NCBI RefSeq assembly: GCF_042662125.1 | Contig: NZ_JBHSXL010000008.1 | Location: 176,941 to 240,940 of the forward strand | Length of the DNA: 64,000 nt | Reading direction: 5' to 3' | DNA from: Halopenitus salinus | Lineage (GTDB): Archaea; Halobacteriota; Halobacteria; Halobacteriales; Haloferacaceae | Part shown: positions 8,598 to 16,760 of the stretch, one piece after another | Position numbering within the stretch: position 1 is the first letter of the stretch | How the letters are laid out: every line of letters begins with the position of its first letter | Notes under the pieces: model-generated | What the model was told of the DNA's origin: nothing | The model's input: the letters and a program-made list of their open reading frames with translations, nothing else | Database searches by the model: none | Program-made: the position numbers and the translations under genes

Positions 8598-9191
8598 TCA
8601 GTCGGTCCGACCGCGGACGTACGTCTGTTCGTGGTCGGGGAAGACCTCGGCGACGGCGTCGACGTCGTGGGTCTCCGCGAGGAGCGCGCGCAGTTCGTCC
8701 TCGTAGTCGGACTTCTCGATCTGCTCGCTGGGGCCGGACTCGACGTCGAAGGTCACCTCCGTCAGCCGGTCGACCGCGTTGCGCCCGAACCCCGAAAGGG
8801 GCGCGAGGTAATCGACGTCGTGGCGGTCCTCGAGGCTCTGTGCCTGCGCGCGCGAGACGGTCGGGACGCGATCGTCGCGTCTGGTTCCGTCCGCGACGGC
8901 GTCGACGTCGAGCTCGGCGATGGTCTCGAGGGCGTGTTCGTGGACGTGCTGGATGCCGTTTCTGGGGTAGCCGTCCTCGTACATCCGGTCGACGGCCTCG
9001 CGAGCGGCGGACTCCTCGAGTTCGATCCGCTCGAACGGGAACCCGAGCTCGGCGGCCGCGCGCTCGGCGTGTCGCCAGTCGTCGGTGATCCCGAAGGTGC
9101 CGGTCACACAGCGGACGTCGTAAAACCGGTCGAGGAGCACCGCCGAAAGCGAGGAGTCCTTGCCGCCGCTGTACAGGAGGGCCAGCTCCAT
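8598..9191 (-). CDS. PP-loop (alpha-hydrolase) ATP pyrophosphatase, diphthine-ammonia-ligase-like
   Basis: A 197-residue protein opening MELALLYSGGKDSSLSAVLL, the SGGKDS PP-loop that adenylates substrates in N-type ATP pyrophosphatases. Later motifs (TFGITDDWRHAE, VADGTRRDDRVPTVSRAQ) resemble small archaeal members of the adenine-nucleotide alpha-hydrolase superfamily used in tRNA thiolation, diphthamide or related chemistry; the exact substrate is unknown. A GTG four codons upstream (9203) would give a 4-bp overlap with the PDCD5-like gene, so coupled translation is possible. The pair is commonly seen together in haloarchaea. Confidence 0.75.
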   Translation of the reverse strand: MELALLYSGGKDSSLSAVLLDRFYDVRCVTGTFGITDDWRHAERAAAELGFPFERIELEESAAREAVDRMYEDGYPRNGIQHVHEHALETIAELDVDAVADGTRRDDRVPTVSRAQAQSLEDRHDVDYLAPLSGFGRNAVDRLTEVTFDVESGPSEQIEKSDYEDELRALLAETHDVDAVAEVFPDHEQTYVRGRTD

Positions 9192-9199
9192 CCCTCGAG

Positions 9200-9553
9200 T
9201 CACCGATGGCGGATGTCGAAGCTCTTCTGGTCGGGCTGGAGCTCACGGAGGAGCTCCTTCATCTGGTCCTCGTCGATCCGTCCCTGGACGCGACCGCTCT
9301 GGGCGAGCGCCGCGACCTGCTTTTTCACCCGCGCGGCGAAGTCGGGTTTCGACATCTCGACGGCGTTGAGCCGCTGGCGGGCCCCGTCGGTGAGGTGCTG
9401 TTTGAGGACGGCCTCCTGTTGTGCCTCCGCGCGCTCGCGGGCGGCGTCCTGGGCCTCCTGGTCGGCGCCGCCCTGCTGGGCCTGGTCCTGCAGTTCCTGC
9501 ATCTTCTGTTCGCGCAGTTCCTCGAGCCGTTCGTCGTCGGGTGCGTCGCTCAT
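9200..9553 (-). CDS. PDCD5-family DNA-binding protein
   Basis: A 117-residue, highly charged helical protein matching the archaeal/eukaryotic PDCD5 (TFAR19) family. It has an N-terminal disordered acidic/Gln-rich coiled segment (residues 5-50) and the conserved core LTDGARQRLNAVEMSKPDFA followed by VKKQVAALAQSGRVQGRIDE. Archaeal members form a three-helix bundle with weak DNA-binding; cellular role is uncertain. Translation initiates at ATG 9553, upstream of the PP-loop ATPase gene with which it probably forms an operon. Confidence 0.9.
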   Translation of the reverse strand: MSDAPDDERLEELREQKMQELQDQAQQGGADQEAQDAARERAEAQQEAVLKQHLTDGARQRLNAVEMSKPDFAARVKKQVAALAQSGRVQGRIDEDQMKELLRELQPDQKSFDIRHR

Positions 9554-9663
9554 ACGGATCCCTTTCGGCTACTCGTGAAAAACCATTTCGGAGGCGCGAA
9601 CCGATCGCGGGGCTGATCGGGCCCGCGATCGGAAACGGTCATCCCGAAAAGAGGGCGAAACGG

Positions 9664-11034
9664 TCACCCCGAAAAGAGGCTGGAGTGAACCGGCGCGTGC
9701 GTGCGCCCGGACCCGTCGGCCACGGGGTCGTCCGCCTCCGCGACGTCGACGACCGACTTGCCGTCGAGGCCCGCCTCGAGGAAGTCGTGAACCGGCGGGC
9801 CGACGCTCTCCGGCTCGACGAGGAAGGCGTCGTGTCCGTGATCGGAGTCGACGACGTGGTGGGCGACGGGGACCTCGGCCTCGCGGAACGCGTCGGAGAG
9901 GTCGGCCGCCTGGTCGACGGTGAAGTGCCAGTCCTCCGAAAAGGACATCACGAGCGCCTCGCCCGTGAACGCCGCGAGCGCGTCCGCGTCGGTCGCGTAG
10001 CCGGCCGCGAGGTCGTACTCGTCCATCGCGCGGGTGAGATAGAGGTAGCTGTTCGCGTCGAAACGGTCCGCGAAGGACGCGGCGTTGTAATCGAGGTAGG
10101 ACTCGACCTCCCGGTACGGGAAGAACGTCGCCGCGGGGTTCTCCGCGACGTCGAGCCCCTCGCCGCGCGTCAACGAGTCGCGGCCGGCCGACCGTCGGCC
10201 GAACTTCCGGTCCATGGAGGACTTCGAGAGGTACATGATGTGGCCGATCTGCCGGGCGATCCCGAGTCCGGTCTCGGGTTTCGGTCGGTCGCCGTAGTAG
10301 TCGCCGCCGTTCCAGTTCGGGTCCGACCGAATCGCCCGCCGGGCGATCGCCTCGAGGGCGAGACACTGCGGATCGAGCCTGGCCGCGGTCGCAATGGCGA
10401 TCAGCTGGTCGGCGTCGTCGGGATACCGCTTGCCCCAGTCGAGGACGTTCATCCCGCCGACGCTGCCGCCGACGACGGCGTGGAGCCGGCCGACGCCCAG
10501 GTGGTCGAGCAGCCGACGCTGGGCGCGCGTCCAGTCGCCGACCTGGACGGGCGGAAACTCCAGGGCCCACCGGTCGTGGTCGACCTCGTGGTCGGGTTCG
10601 ACGCCGTCCGGACGGGGGCTCGCGGGGCCCGAACTGCCGTAACACGAGCCCGGGACGTTCGCGCAGACGACGTAGTACTCCGTCGTGTCGATCGCCTTGC
10701 CCGGCCCGACGACGTCGTCCCACCACGCGCGGGCCTGGCCGGCCTGGGCGGGCGTGTCGGGGGCGTCGCCGGCATCGCCGGTGTCGCCGGTCTCGTCGAC
10801 GTCGTCCGCGCCGTTGGCGTCCGCGTCGTCCCCGGTTGCGTCGCTTCCCGCCTCCTCGGGCGTGCGAGCGACGTTCTGGCTGCCGGTCAGGGCGTGACAC
10901 GCGAGCACCGCGTTGTCGCCGGTGAACTCGCCGTAGGTCTCGTAGGCGATCCGCAACTCCGGGATCGAGCGGCCGCACTCGAAGGTGAACTCCCCGAGCG
11001 TCGCGACGCCGTGGTCGTGTGGGATCCTGCTCAT
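9664..11034 (-). CDS. metX: Homoserine O-acetyltransferase MetX
   Basis: A 456-residue alpha/beta-hydrolase enzyme that acetylates L-homoserine from acetyl-CoA, the activation step of methionine synthesis. The oxyanion motif LTGSQNV (residues 49-55), the nucleophile elbow GGSVGGMN, and the C-terminal Asp and His (SDHGHDAFLVEP) are present. A haloarchaeal acidic insertion of about 35 residues (roughly 62-97, GSDATGDDADANGADD and onward) interrupts the N-terminal domain. It overlaps metY by 4 bp and both are read leftward, so activation and sulfhydrylation are co-expressed. Confidence 0.93.
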   Translation of the reverse strand: MSRIPHDHGVATLGEFTFECGRSIPELRIAYETYGEFTGDNAVLACHALTGSQNVARTPEEAGSDATGDDADANGADDVDETGDTGDAGDAPDTPAQAGQARAWWDDVVGPGKAIDTTEYYVVCANVPGSCYGSSGPASPRPDGVEPDHEVDHDRWALEFPPVQVGDWTRAQRRLLDHLGVGRLHAVVGGSVGGMNVLDWGKRYPDDADQLIAIATAARLDPQCLALEAIARRAIRSDPNWNGGDYYGDRPKPETGLGIARQIGHIMYLSKSSMDRKFGRRSAGRDSLTRGEGLDVAENPAATFFPYREVESYLDYNAASFADRFDANSYLYLTRAMDEYDLAAGYATDADALAAFTGEALVMSFSEDWHFTVDQAADLSDAFREAEVPVAHHVVDSDHGHDAFLVEPESVGPPVHDFLEAGLDGKSVVDVAEADDPVADGSGRTHAPVHSSLFSG

Positions 11035-12365
11035 CGGTCTCGGTCCTCCGTGGGCGAGGCTGGTCCGCCCCGCGTCCCCGAATCGGCGGCTCGCTCGCCG
11101 GCCGCGAGCCCGCGATCGAGGTCGGCGGCGACGTCCGCGGGGTCCTCGAGGCCGACGGAGAGCCGGAGCATGTCCGGGCTGACGCCGGCGTTTCGCTGTT
11201 CGGTCCGGTCCATCTGTGCGTGTGTGGTCGAGGCGGGGTGGATGATTAACGATTTCGCGTCGCCGACGTTCGCGAGGAAGCTCGTCAGCTCGACGGACTC
11301 ACAGAGCGTCTTCGCGGCCTCGAAGCCGCCCTCGACGCCGAAGGTGACCATGCCGCCGTATCCATCGAGGTAGCGGTCCGCGTTCGCGTGGGTCTCGTGG
11401 TCCGCGAAGCCGGGGTAGCTCACCCACGCCACCCGGTCGTCCTCCCGGAGGAACTCGGCGATCGCCCGGGCGTTCCCGCAGTGGCGCTCCATGCGGATCG
11501 GGAGCGTCTCGAGGCCCTGTAGCGTCTGCCAGGCGTCGAAGGGCGACTGCTGGCCGCCGGTGGTCCGGAGGCTCCGCTGGCGGACGACGTTCGCGAGGGG
11601 GGCGTCGCCGAACCGCTCGGAGAAGTCGATCCCGTAGGCGGGGTTCTCGCCCGACAGCTCCGGGTAGTCCGCGTCGGGGTGGTCCCACGGGAAGGTCCCG
11701 CCGTCGACGACGACGCCGCCGACGGTCGTGCCGTTGCCCGTCATCCACTTCGTCGTGGACTCCCAGACGACGTCGACGCCGTGTTCGAACGGCCGGCAAA
11801 GCGCCGGGGTCGCGAAGGTGTTGTCGACGACGAGCGGGACGGCGTTCTCGTGGGCGACGTCCGCGAGTCGTTCGAGATCCGGCGTGGCGAGCGAGGGGTT
11901 CGAGATCGTCTCGACGTGCACGAAGGCGGTGTCCTCGTCGATCGCCTCGGCGTAGCGATCGTACGCGAGGGTCTCGACCGTGCGCGCCTCGATCCCGCGG
12001 CGGTCGGCGATCGTCGAGAGATACGTCGAGGTCCCGCCGTACATCTCCGCGCTCGCGACGACGTTGTCGCCCGCGGACGCCAGAACCGTGACGATCGCGT
12101 CGAAGGCGCCCATCCCCGACCCGGTCGCGACCGCGCCCGTCCCGCCCTCCAGGTCGGCGATCCGATCCTCGAGGGCCGAGGCGGTCGGGTTCGAGATCCG
12201 CGAGTAGACGTCGCCGTCCGCCCGAAGCGCGTACCGCTTTGCGGTCGCGTCCGCGTCCTCGAAGGCGTACGACGTGGTCTGGTAGATGGGAACCGAGCGC
12301 GCCCCGGTCGCCGGGTCCGGTTCGACGCCGGCGTGGAGACTCCGGGTCCTGAACCCTCTGGTCAT
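11031..12365 (-). CDS. metY: O-acetylhomoserine sulfhydrylase (aminocarboxypropyltransferase) MetY
   Basis: A 444-residue PLP enzyme of the Cys/Met metabolism family that converts O-acetylhomoserine and sulfide to homocysteine. Family features: TRGFRTRSLHAGVEPDPATG start, YSRISNPTASALEDRIADLE, the substrate motif HVETISNPSL, and the PLP lysine in ESTTKWMTGNGT. It is the first gene of a two-gene methionine operon with metX. A TATA-like AT-rich segment lies directly upstream. Confidence 0.94.
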   Translation of the reverse strand: MTRGFRTRSLHAGVEPDPATGARSVPIYQTTSYAFEDADATAKRYALRADGDVYSRISNPTASALEDRIADLEGGTGAVATGSGMGAFDAIVTVLASAGDNVVASAEMYGGTSTYLSTIADRRGIEARTVETLAYDRYAEAIDEDTAFVHVETISNPSLATPDLERLADVAHENAVPLVVDNTFATPALCRPFEHGVDVVWESTTKWMTGNGTTVGGVVVDGGTFPWDHPDADYPELSGENPAYGIDFSERFGDAPLANVVRQRSLRTTGGQQSPFDAWQTLQGLETLPIRMERHCGNARAIAEFLREDDRVAWVSYPGFADHETHANADRYLDGYGGMVTFGVEGGFEAAKTLCESVELTSFLANVGDAKSLIIHPASTTHAQMDRTEQRNAGVSPDMLRLSVGLEDPADVAADLDRGLAAGERAADSGTRGGPASPTEDRDR

Positions 12366-12695
12366 GTACTACACGCATATATCTCAATACTCCTATAACT
12401 GTCAGTTACGGCAAGCCCTGCCGGACGTCGATCGCGAGTCCACACGGAAGGAACGCGACCACGCCGCCTATTGAGAGAGGCTCTCCGGAGCGGTGGGTCG
12501 TCCGGTGAAACGTGGGACGGCCGATAGAACTATGTAGATAACATCACATCTCCGACAGAAGGGAGCACGAACGCGATCGTGGGTGATAGCGGTTGAGTCG
12601 TCGGGTCTGCGTCTCCTGAGAGCCGCCGTCTCCGGAACGTCGCCGGACGCGACGTCCCGCTGAACTGCGGTTCGGGAGGGAGGGGAGCCAAACAC
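12366..12695. promoter_or_regulatory. Divergent metY / trmB-type regulator promoter region
   Basis: This 330-bp gap separates the leftward metYX operon from the rightward regulator. Near 12372-12405 the sequence (reading leftward) has ATAGGAGTATTGAGATATAT, a good haloarchaeal TATA region for metY. Near 12528-12548 CTATGTAGATAACATCACAT is a candidate promoter for the regulator. The short frames in the gap show no family resemblance and are not called as genes. Confidence 0.5.
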
Positions 12696-13598
12696 ATGGC
12701 AACACCGGAACCAAGCGAGGAGGCGGTTGAGGCGTTACAACAGCTCGGGTTACGCGAGTACGAGTCGGAGTGCTTCGTCGGCCTGACGCACCTGTCGACG
12801 GCGACGGCAAAGGAGATAAGCGAGGTCACGGACGTGCCACGGACGCGAGTCTACGACGCGGTCCGCGTGCTGGAGGCGCGCGGGCTCATCGCGGTCCAGC
12901 ACTCGAGTCCGAAGCGGTTTCGTCCCGTGCGGATCGAGGAGGCCGTCCGGACGTTTCGCGAGCGGTACGAGCGGAACCTCGACCGGCTGGCGAACGCCCT
13001 CGAGGCGATCTCGAACGCCGGCGACGAAACCGACGTCGAGGATCGGAAAGTGTGGACGGTCTCGGGACGGGAGGCGATCGACGACCGGATCCGGCGGCTC
13101 GTGGACGACGCCTCGGACGAGGTCGTGGTGGGGCTGGGGCGTCGGACGGTCCTCACGGAGGGATGTCTCGAAGCGCTCGAACGCGTCGCCGAGGGAGTGA
13201 CGTTGATCGTCGCGGCCGCGACCGAGACCGTCCGGTCCCGGATCGAGGAGGCGCTTCCGCGGGCGGAGACCGTCGTGTCCGAACACGAGTGGCTGTGCGA
13301 GGTGGACGATGAAGGGCGATCGATCGGCCGGCTGCTGTTGGTCGACCGGTCCGCGGCTCTCCTCACCACGATCCATCCGGAGTCCGACGAGGAGCACGCG
13401 ATCGTCGGTTCGGGGGGCGAGAACGGGCTGGTCGTCGTCGCCCGCCGTCTGCTCGCACGCGAGAATCGATCGGTGAGGGACACCGGGACGTCGACGACGG
13501 ACTCCGAGGTCCCGGCGAGCGAATCGGACGGAACGAGCACCGAACCAGGAGGAACGAACGACAAACCGGAGGGAACGGGCACCGAACGGGAACAGTAG
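12696..13598 (+). CDS. TrmB-family transcriptional regulator
   Basis: A 300-residue regulator with an N-terminal TrmB-type winged helix: LQQLGLREYESECFVGLTHL, then KEISEVTDVPRTRVYDAVRV and the wing ARGLIAVQHSSPKRFRPV. A coiled linker (residues 88-110) leads to a C-terminal domain resembling the TrmB/PLD-like effector part (WTVSGREAIDDRIRRLV), and the last 45 residues are a Thr/Glu/Gly-rich low-complexity tail. TrmB proteins sense sugars or metabolites, but the effector binding residues cannot be read here. It is followed 39 bp later by a co-directional membrane/zinc-ribbon gene. Confidence 0.85.
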   Translation: MATPEPSEEAVEALQQLGLREYESECFVGLTHLSTATAKEISEVTDVPRTRVYDAVRVLEARGLIAVQHSSPKRFRPVRIEEAVRTFRERYERNLDRLANALEAISNAGDETDVEDRKVWTVSGREAIDDRIRRLVDDASDEVVVGLGRRTVLTEGCLEALERVAEGVTLIVAAATETVRSRIEEALPRAETVVSEHEWLCEVDDEGRSIGRLLLVDRSAALLTTIHPESDEEHAIVGSGGENGLVVVARRLLARENRSVRDTGTSTTDSEVPASESDGTSTEPGGTNDKPEGTGTEREQ

Positions 13599-13637
13599 GG
13601 CGACCATAACTAACCACCGAGGAGCCGACGGGCCGGT

Positions 13638-14510
13638 ATGAAGGCGTCGAGCGAAACGGGGGTCATCTCCCAGCTGAGAGGAGTCATCGCCCAGTTGAGG
13701 CGGCCGGAGTATACCGGCGAGAACCGCTGTCTGCCCTGTACGATCCTGAACGTCGCGATCGCGATCGTCCTCTCGATCGGGGCCGGATACGTCGCGATGT
13801 CGTTCGATCTGTCGCCGTTCGGGATCGCAGCGGCGACGTTGATCATCGCGGTCGCCGCGATCTACCTCCGCGGCTACCTGATCCCCGGGACGCCCACGCT
13901 CACGAAGCGCTACTTTCCCGACCGGGTTCTGGCGTGGTTCGAAAAGGGGGGACAAGGGGCGGAGGGGCTCGGCTGGGACGGGGAGAGCCCCGAGGCGTTG
14001 TTGATCGAGATCGGGATCGTCGTCGACGACCCCTCGGAGGAGGACCTGGTTCTCGATCGCGACTTCGAGCGCGCGTGGACCCGATCGATCCACGACCACT
14101 GGAACGACGAGGCGACGATCAAACGAAGCCTCGGGACGTTCGTCGACGCGGATCCCGACGTCATCGAGTTCGAGGCACACTCACGGTCGTTCCTCGCGTG
14201 GGCCGACGACGCCCACCTGGCGTCGTGGCCGTCGCGTGCCGCCTGCGTCGCGGACGCGGCCGCGGCGACGGAGCTGCCGCGATGGGATCCCGACTGGGAG
14301 CGGCGCCCGCTCTCGCTTCGCGCGGAGATCCTCGGCGCGCTCCGGCTGTTCCTCGAGCGGTGTCCGGCCTGTGACGGCGAGGTCGTGTTGTCACAGGACG
14401 TCGTGGAGTCCTGCTGTCGCAGCCGCGACGTGGTGACCGCGACGTGTCGATCGTGTGATTCGCGACTGTTCGAACTCGACGTCGATCCCGCCGAGCTACC
14501 CGATCAGTAG
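13638..14510 (+). CDS. Conserved haloarchaeal membrane protein with C-terminal zinc-ribbon-like motif
   Basis: A 290-residue protein of unknown function. A short N-terminal segment with CLPC (residues 34-37) precedes two membrane helices (about 40-60 and 64-86). The large soluble domain has conserved-looking SIHDHWNDEATIKRSLGTFV and SFLAWADDAHLASWPSRA blocks. Near the C-terminus CPACDGE (about residue 244), CC and CRSCDSRLFE make a likely zinc-binding ribbon. The combination suggests a membrane-tethered protein with a cytoplasmic metal site. It follows the TrmB-type gene closely and may be its target or partner; function is not inferred. Confidence 0.7.
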   Translation: MKASSETGVISQLRGVIAQLRRPEYTGENRCLPCTILNVAIAIVLSIGAGYVAMSFDLSPFGIAAATLIIAVAAIYLRGYLIPGTPTLTKRYFPDRVLAWFEKGGQGAEGLGWDGESPEALLIEIGIVVDDPSEEDLVLDRDFERAWTRSIHDHWNDEATIKRSLGTFVDADPDVIEFEAHSRSFLAWADDAHLASWPSRAACVADAAAATELPRWDPDWERRPLSLRAEILGALRLFLERCPACDGEVVLSQDVVESCCRSRDVVTATCRSCDSRLFELDVDPAELPDQ

Positions 14511-14572
14511 CGGCCGGGAGGCCGTCGACGGATTCCGAACGGAGTGGCCTGTTTCTCGATGTACGCTCAAGG

Positions 14573-14609
14573 GAGTTCGAAAGAGGGAGGTGCGAGCCTC
14601 TTTCGACTC
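14573..14609. terminator. Strong hairpin between convergent genes
   Basis: A 13-bp stem with one bulged T (GAGTTCGAAAGAGG pairing with CCTCTTTCGACTC, loop of 10 nt) sits 63 bp past the end of the membrane/zinc-ribbon gene and before the end of the leftward DUF7344 gene. The location between convergent genes fits a bidirectional transcription terminator or mRNA 3'-end stabiliser; no strong U tract follows. Confidence 0.45.
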
Positions 14610-14685
14610 ACGTTCAACCCCTGAATCGCGTTCAAATCAGGATCATCCGAACCCGCTTTCAAAACAGGATCCCCGGAATCCGCCG

Positions 14686-15300
14686 TCAGATCTGGGTCCG
14701 CTCGTCGGTGAGCGCGAAGGCGATCGCCGAGAGGGCGAACACGGAGGCCAGGAGCACGGTCGAGACGTGTCCGTGCGCGGAGAAGTAGGGAAGGAATCCG
14801 AGAGCCGACGTCGCCGCGAACGCCACGGAGACGGTCGCAAGCGCCATCCAGTACTCACACCACGACAGGTGGCCCTCGGGAACCGTCTCGAGGTAGACGG
14901 TACAGTCGGACGCCGTATCGGCCAGCTCGACGACTCCCGACCGCTTCTCGTAGTCGACGATGCCGTTCTCGTCGAGGGTCGGAAGGTGGATCTGATACAG
15001 CGAGGTGTAGACCCGTTTCCGCTGTTTGTAGGTCACCTCCGCCTGGGAGACGTCGTTCTCCTCGGCCGCGATCACCTCCGAGAGGTCCCGGATCGTCATC
15101 CGGCGGTCCTCCGCCCGGCTGAGGTGCTCGATGACGCGGCGACGGCGCTGGTTCGACAGCATGCCGAAGACCGTGTCCTTCGAGAGATCACGGTCGGGCT
15201 CCCCGTCGTCGCCGTCAGCACCCGCCTCCGCGGTGACGTCGAGGTCGCCGGAGTCCACCGCCTGTGCGCGCTCCGTCGCGAACCCGAGAGACGCGATCAT
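14686..15300 (-). CDS. DUF7344-type winged-helix regulator with two C-terminal membrane helices
   Basis: A 204-residue protein. Residues about 40-135 form the haloarchaeal DUF7344-type winged helix: FGMLSNQRRRRVIEHLSRAE, TIRDLSEVIAAEENDVSQAE, KRVYTSLYQIHLPTLDENGI and a wing VDYEKRSGVVELADT. Two hydrophobic helices at about 150-170 and 175-195 anchor it in the membrane. The ATG at 15300 follows an open frame lacking homology. Such membrane-tethered HTH proteins are abundant in haloarchaea and may link envelope state to transcription. It lies upstream of, and opposite to, the fibre-like operon, with a second DUF7344 gene between. Confidence 0.8.
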   Translation of the reverse strand: MIASLGFATERAQAVDSGDLDVTAEAGADGDDGEPDRDLSKDTVFGMLSNQRRRRVIEHLSRAEDRRMTIRDLSEVIAAEENDVSQAEVTYKQRKRVYTSLYQIHLPTLDENGIVDYEKRSGVVELADTASDCTVYLETVPEGHLSWCEYWMALATVSVAFAATSALGFLPYFSAHGHVSTVLLASVFALSAIAFALTDERTQI

Positions 15301-15851
15301 CGTACCACCTCCCCGAGCGGGCCGATCGGGCACATCCCGACGGGAGCGCTCGAGGGGTCCACGGGTGCCGTGACGTCCGCCCGACCGGCGGACGCCGTCG
15401 GAACTCCGGGGGACGCAAACCGGACGAGAATCGCGGCGGCTGCCGTGCGATCGGGAGCGTCCAGCCGGGTGCGTGGGAGTCGGTGGTCGGATCGAAAGTC
15501 GGGGGTGGTGGGTTGGAACATTGGCCTGTTCGGAGCGAAAGCGTTCGTGGATCCGTTCGATGCGTCGGTCCGGGACGAGTACGCCGAGACGGGGCTGGAA
15601 CCGGCCCCCGATCGGCGCCGCCATCGACGCCGACGATGGCGAGGTCCTACAACTGGCCTCGAACGAGTCGTCGTGGTATGTATGTTCCACATTTTCATTC
15701 GATTCCGAAATCGTGATGAATCGAGTGACAACGATCGACATGGTTGGTGAAGCCCGTCGGAGGACACGTCGGCAGGCGGCGACCGGGCGGCGTGGATCCC
15801 CGCGTGTCGGTGGTTCGCGCGTCGGCGGTGAGTGGCCGTGGGGCGCATCGG
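15301..15851. other. 551-bp spacer between two DUF7344 genes
   Basis: No frame in this gap shows a recognisable family, and frames on both strands are rich in Arg/Ser/Pro read-through. An AT-rich window at 15670-15735 (TCCACATTTTCATTCGATTC) is the only promoter-like part and would fit leftward transcription toward 15300, but this leaves a very long leader. It may contain an unannotated or decayed gene. Confidence 0.3.
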
Positions 15852-16400
15852 TCACCGCCACCCCCGTTCGAGCCCGCGCAGGGAACGGATCACGTACCAG
15901 CGGTGGGTCCAAAACTGGGCGGCGATGGCGACCGCGAAGACGGCGAGCGAGAGGCTCGACCACAAGAGCGGGTCGACGAGCGCGATCACGGGGGCCTCGA
16001 GCAGCGCGGCCACGACGAGGAAAAGCGAGAGGACGCCGAGCGTCCGATACAGCTCCCCCCAGGTGATGCCGTAGGGCGTGATCAGCTCCATGTAGGTGTC
16101 CACGTCGCGTGCGCGCTCGCGGAGGCGAATCACGTGTGTGTCCGGGTCGTACTCGACGACGCCGAGATCGTCGAGCATCGGGAGGTGCGTCTGGCGAAGC
16201 GAGCTGCGGACGCTGTCATAGGCCGCCTTCGGCGGGGGCGACTGGCCGGTCTCCTCGGCGGCGATCTCCGTCGCGAGCGTGCCGAGGGTGATCGTTCCGT
16301 TCGAGGTGGTCAGATGGCGAACCGTCTCGCGACGCCGCGCGTTCGCGAGGACGGTATAGACGTCCGATTCCGGGAGGTCGGTGGTTCGAAACATGGGCAT
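15852..16400 (-). CDS. DUF7344-type winged-helix regulator with membrane helices (second copy)
   Basis: A 182-residue relative of the protein at 14686-15300. The winged helix reads VYTVLANARRRETVRHLTTS, TLGTLATEIAAEETGQSPPP, VRSSLRQTHLPMLDDLGVVE and YDPDTHVIRLRE. Two hydrophobic segments follow at about residues 118-138 and 142-162, then a basic tail RSLRGLERGWR. It is read divergently from the first fibre-subunit gene across a 360-bp gap, making it the best candidate for a local transcriptional regulator of that operon. This is inferred from position only. Confidence 0.8.
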   Translation of the reverse strand: MPMFRTTDLPESDVYTVLANARRRETVRHLTTSNGTITLGTLATEIAAEETGQSPPPKAAYDSVRSSLRQTHLPMLDDLGVVEYDPDTHVIRLRERARDVDTYMELITPYGITWGELYRTLGVLSLFLVVAALLEAPVIALVDPLLWSSLSLAVFAVAIAAQFWTHRWYVIRSLRGLERGWR

Positions 16401-16760
16401 GTGGACATCACCTTCGTCGTCATGGATCGTCGAGAGGCGGTATCGACTCGCAGTTAGGCCGGATCAACCGTCAGGATGGGGACCCTACCGGTCGCGAACG
16501 CGGCGTGGGAACGGCCGTAGGGCCGGACTACGGTCGCCGAACGGTCTGTTTGAGACGTGTTGACGAGGAGAATGGATCGTTCAAAACCGCCGATCGTGAG
16601 CGAACGAGCCGTTGAAACACCCGAATTCACGCACCATCCTCCCGAAGCGGTCGTTCGGACGTGACGTGTCGACTCGTAACTACGTGGGATCCGCTCACAG
16701 GGAACGACAACTGAACGGTCGGGCCGTCGAGGCCACGAGATCCGTTCAGGAGACCACACC
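16401..16760. promoter_or_regulatory. Divergent control region upstream of the fibre-like operon
   Basis: A 360-bp gene-free region between the leftward DUF7344 gene and the vWA-containing subunit gene. It is less G+C rich around 16550-16640 (GAACGAGCCGTTGAAACACC), where a promoter could lie, but no perfect TATA box stands out. Its last 50 bp contain the leader hairpin described separately. No coding capacity is visible. Confidence 0.4.
16711..16749 (+). promoter_or_regulatory. Leader hairpin directly before the first fibre-subunit gene
   Basis: A perfect 8-bp stem, CTGAACGG (16711-16718) with CCGTTCAG (16742-16749), encloses an inner GGCC-GTCGA-GGCC hairpin. It ends 11 nt before the ATG at 16761. 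It differs from the T-loop elements in front of the next three genes but occupies the same place, so each of the four large subunit genes is preceded by structured RNA. Confidence 0.5.
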
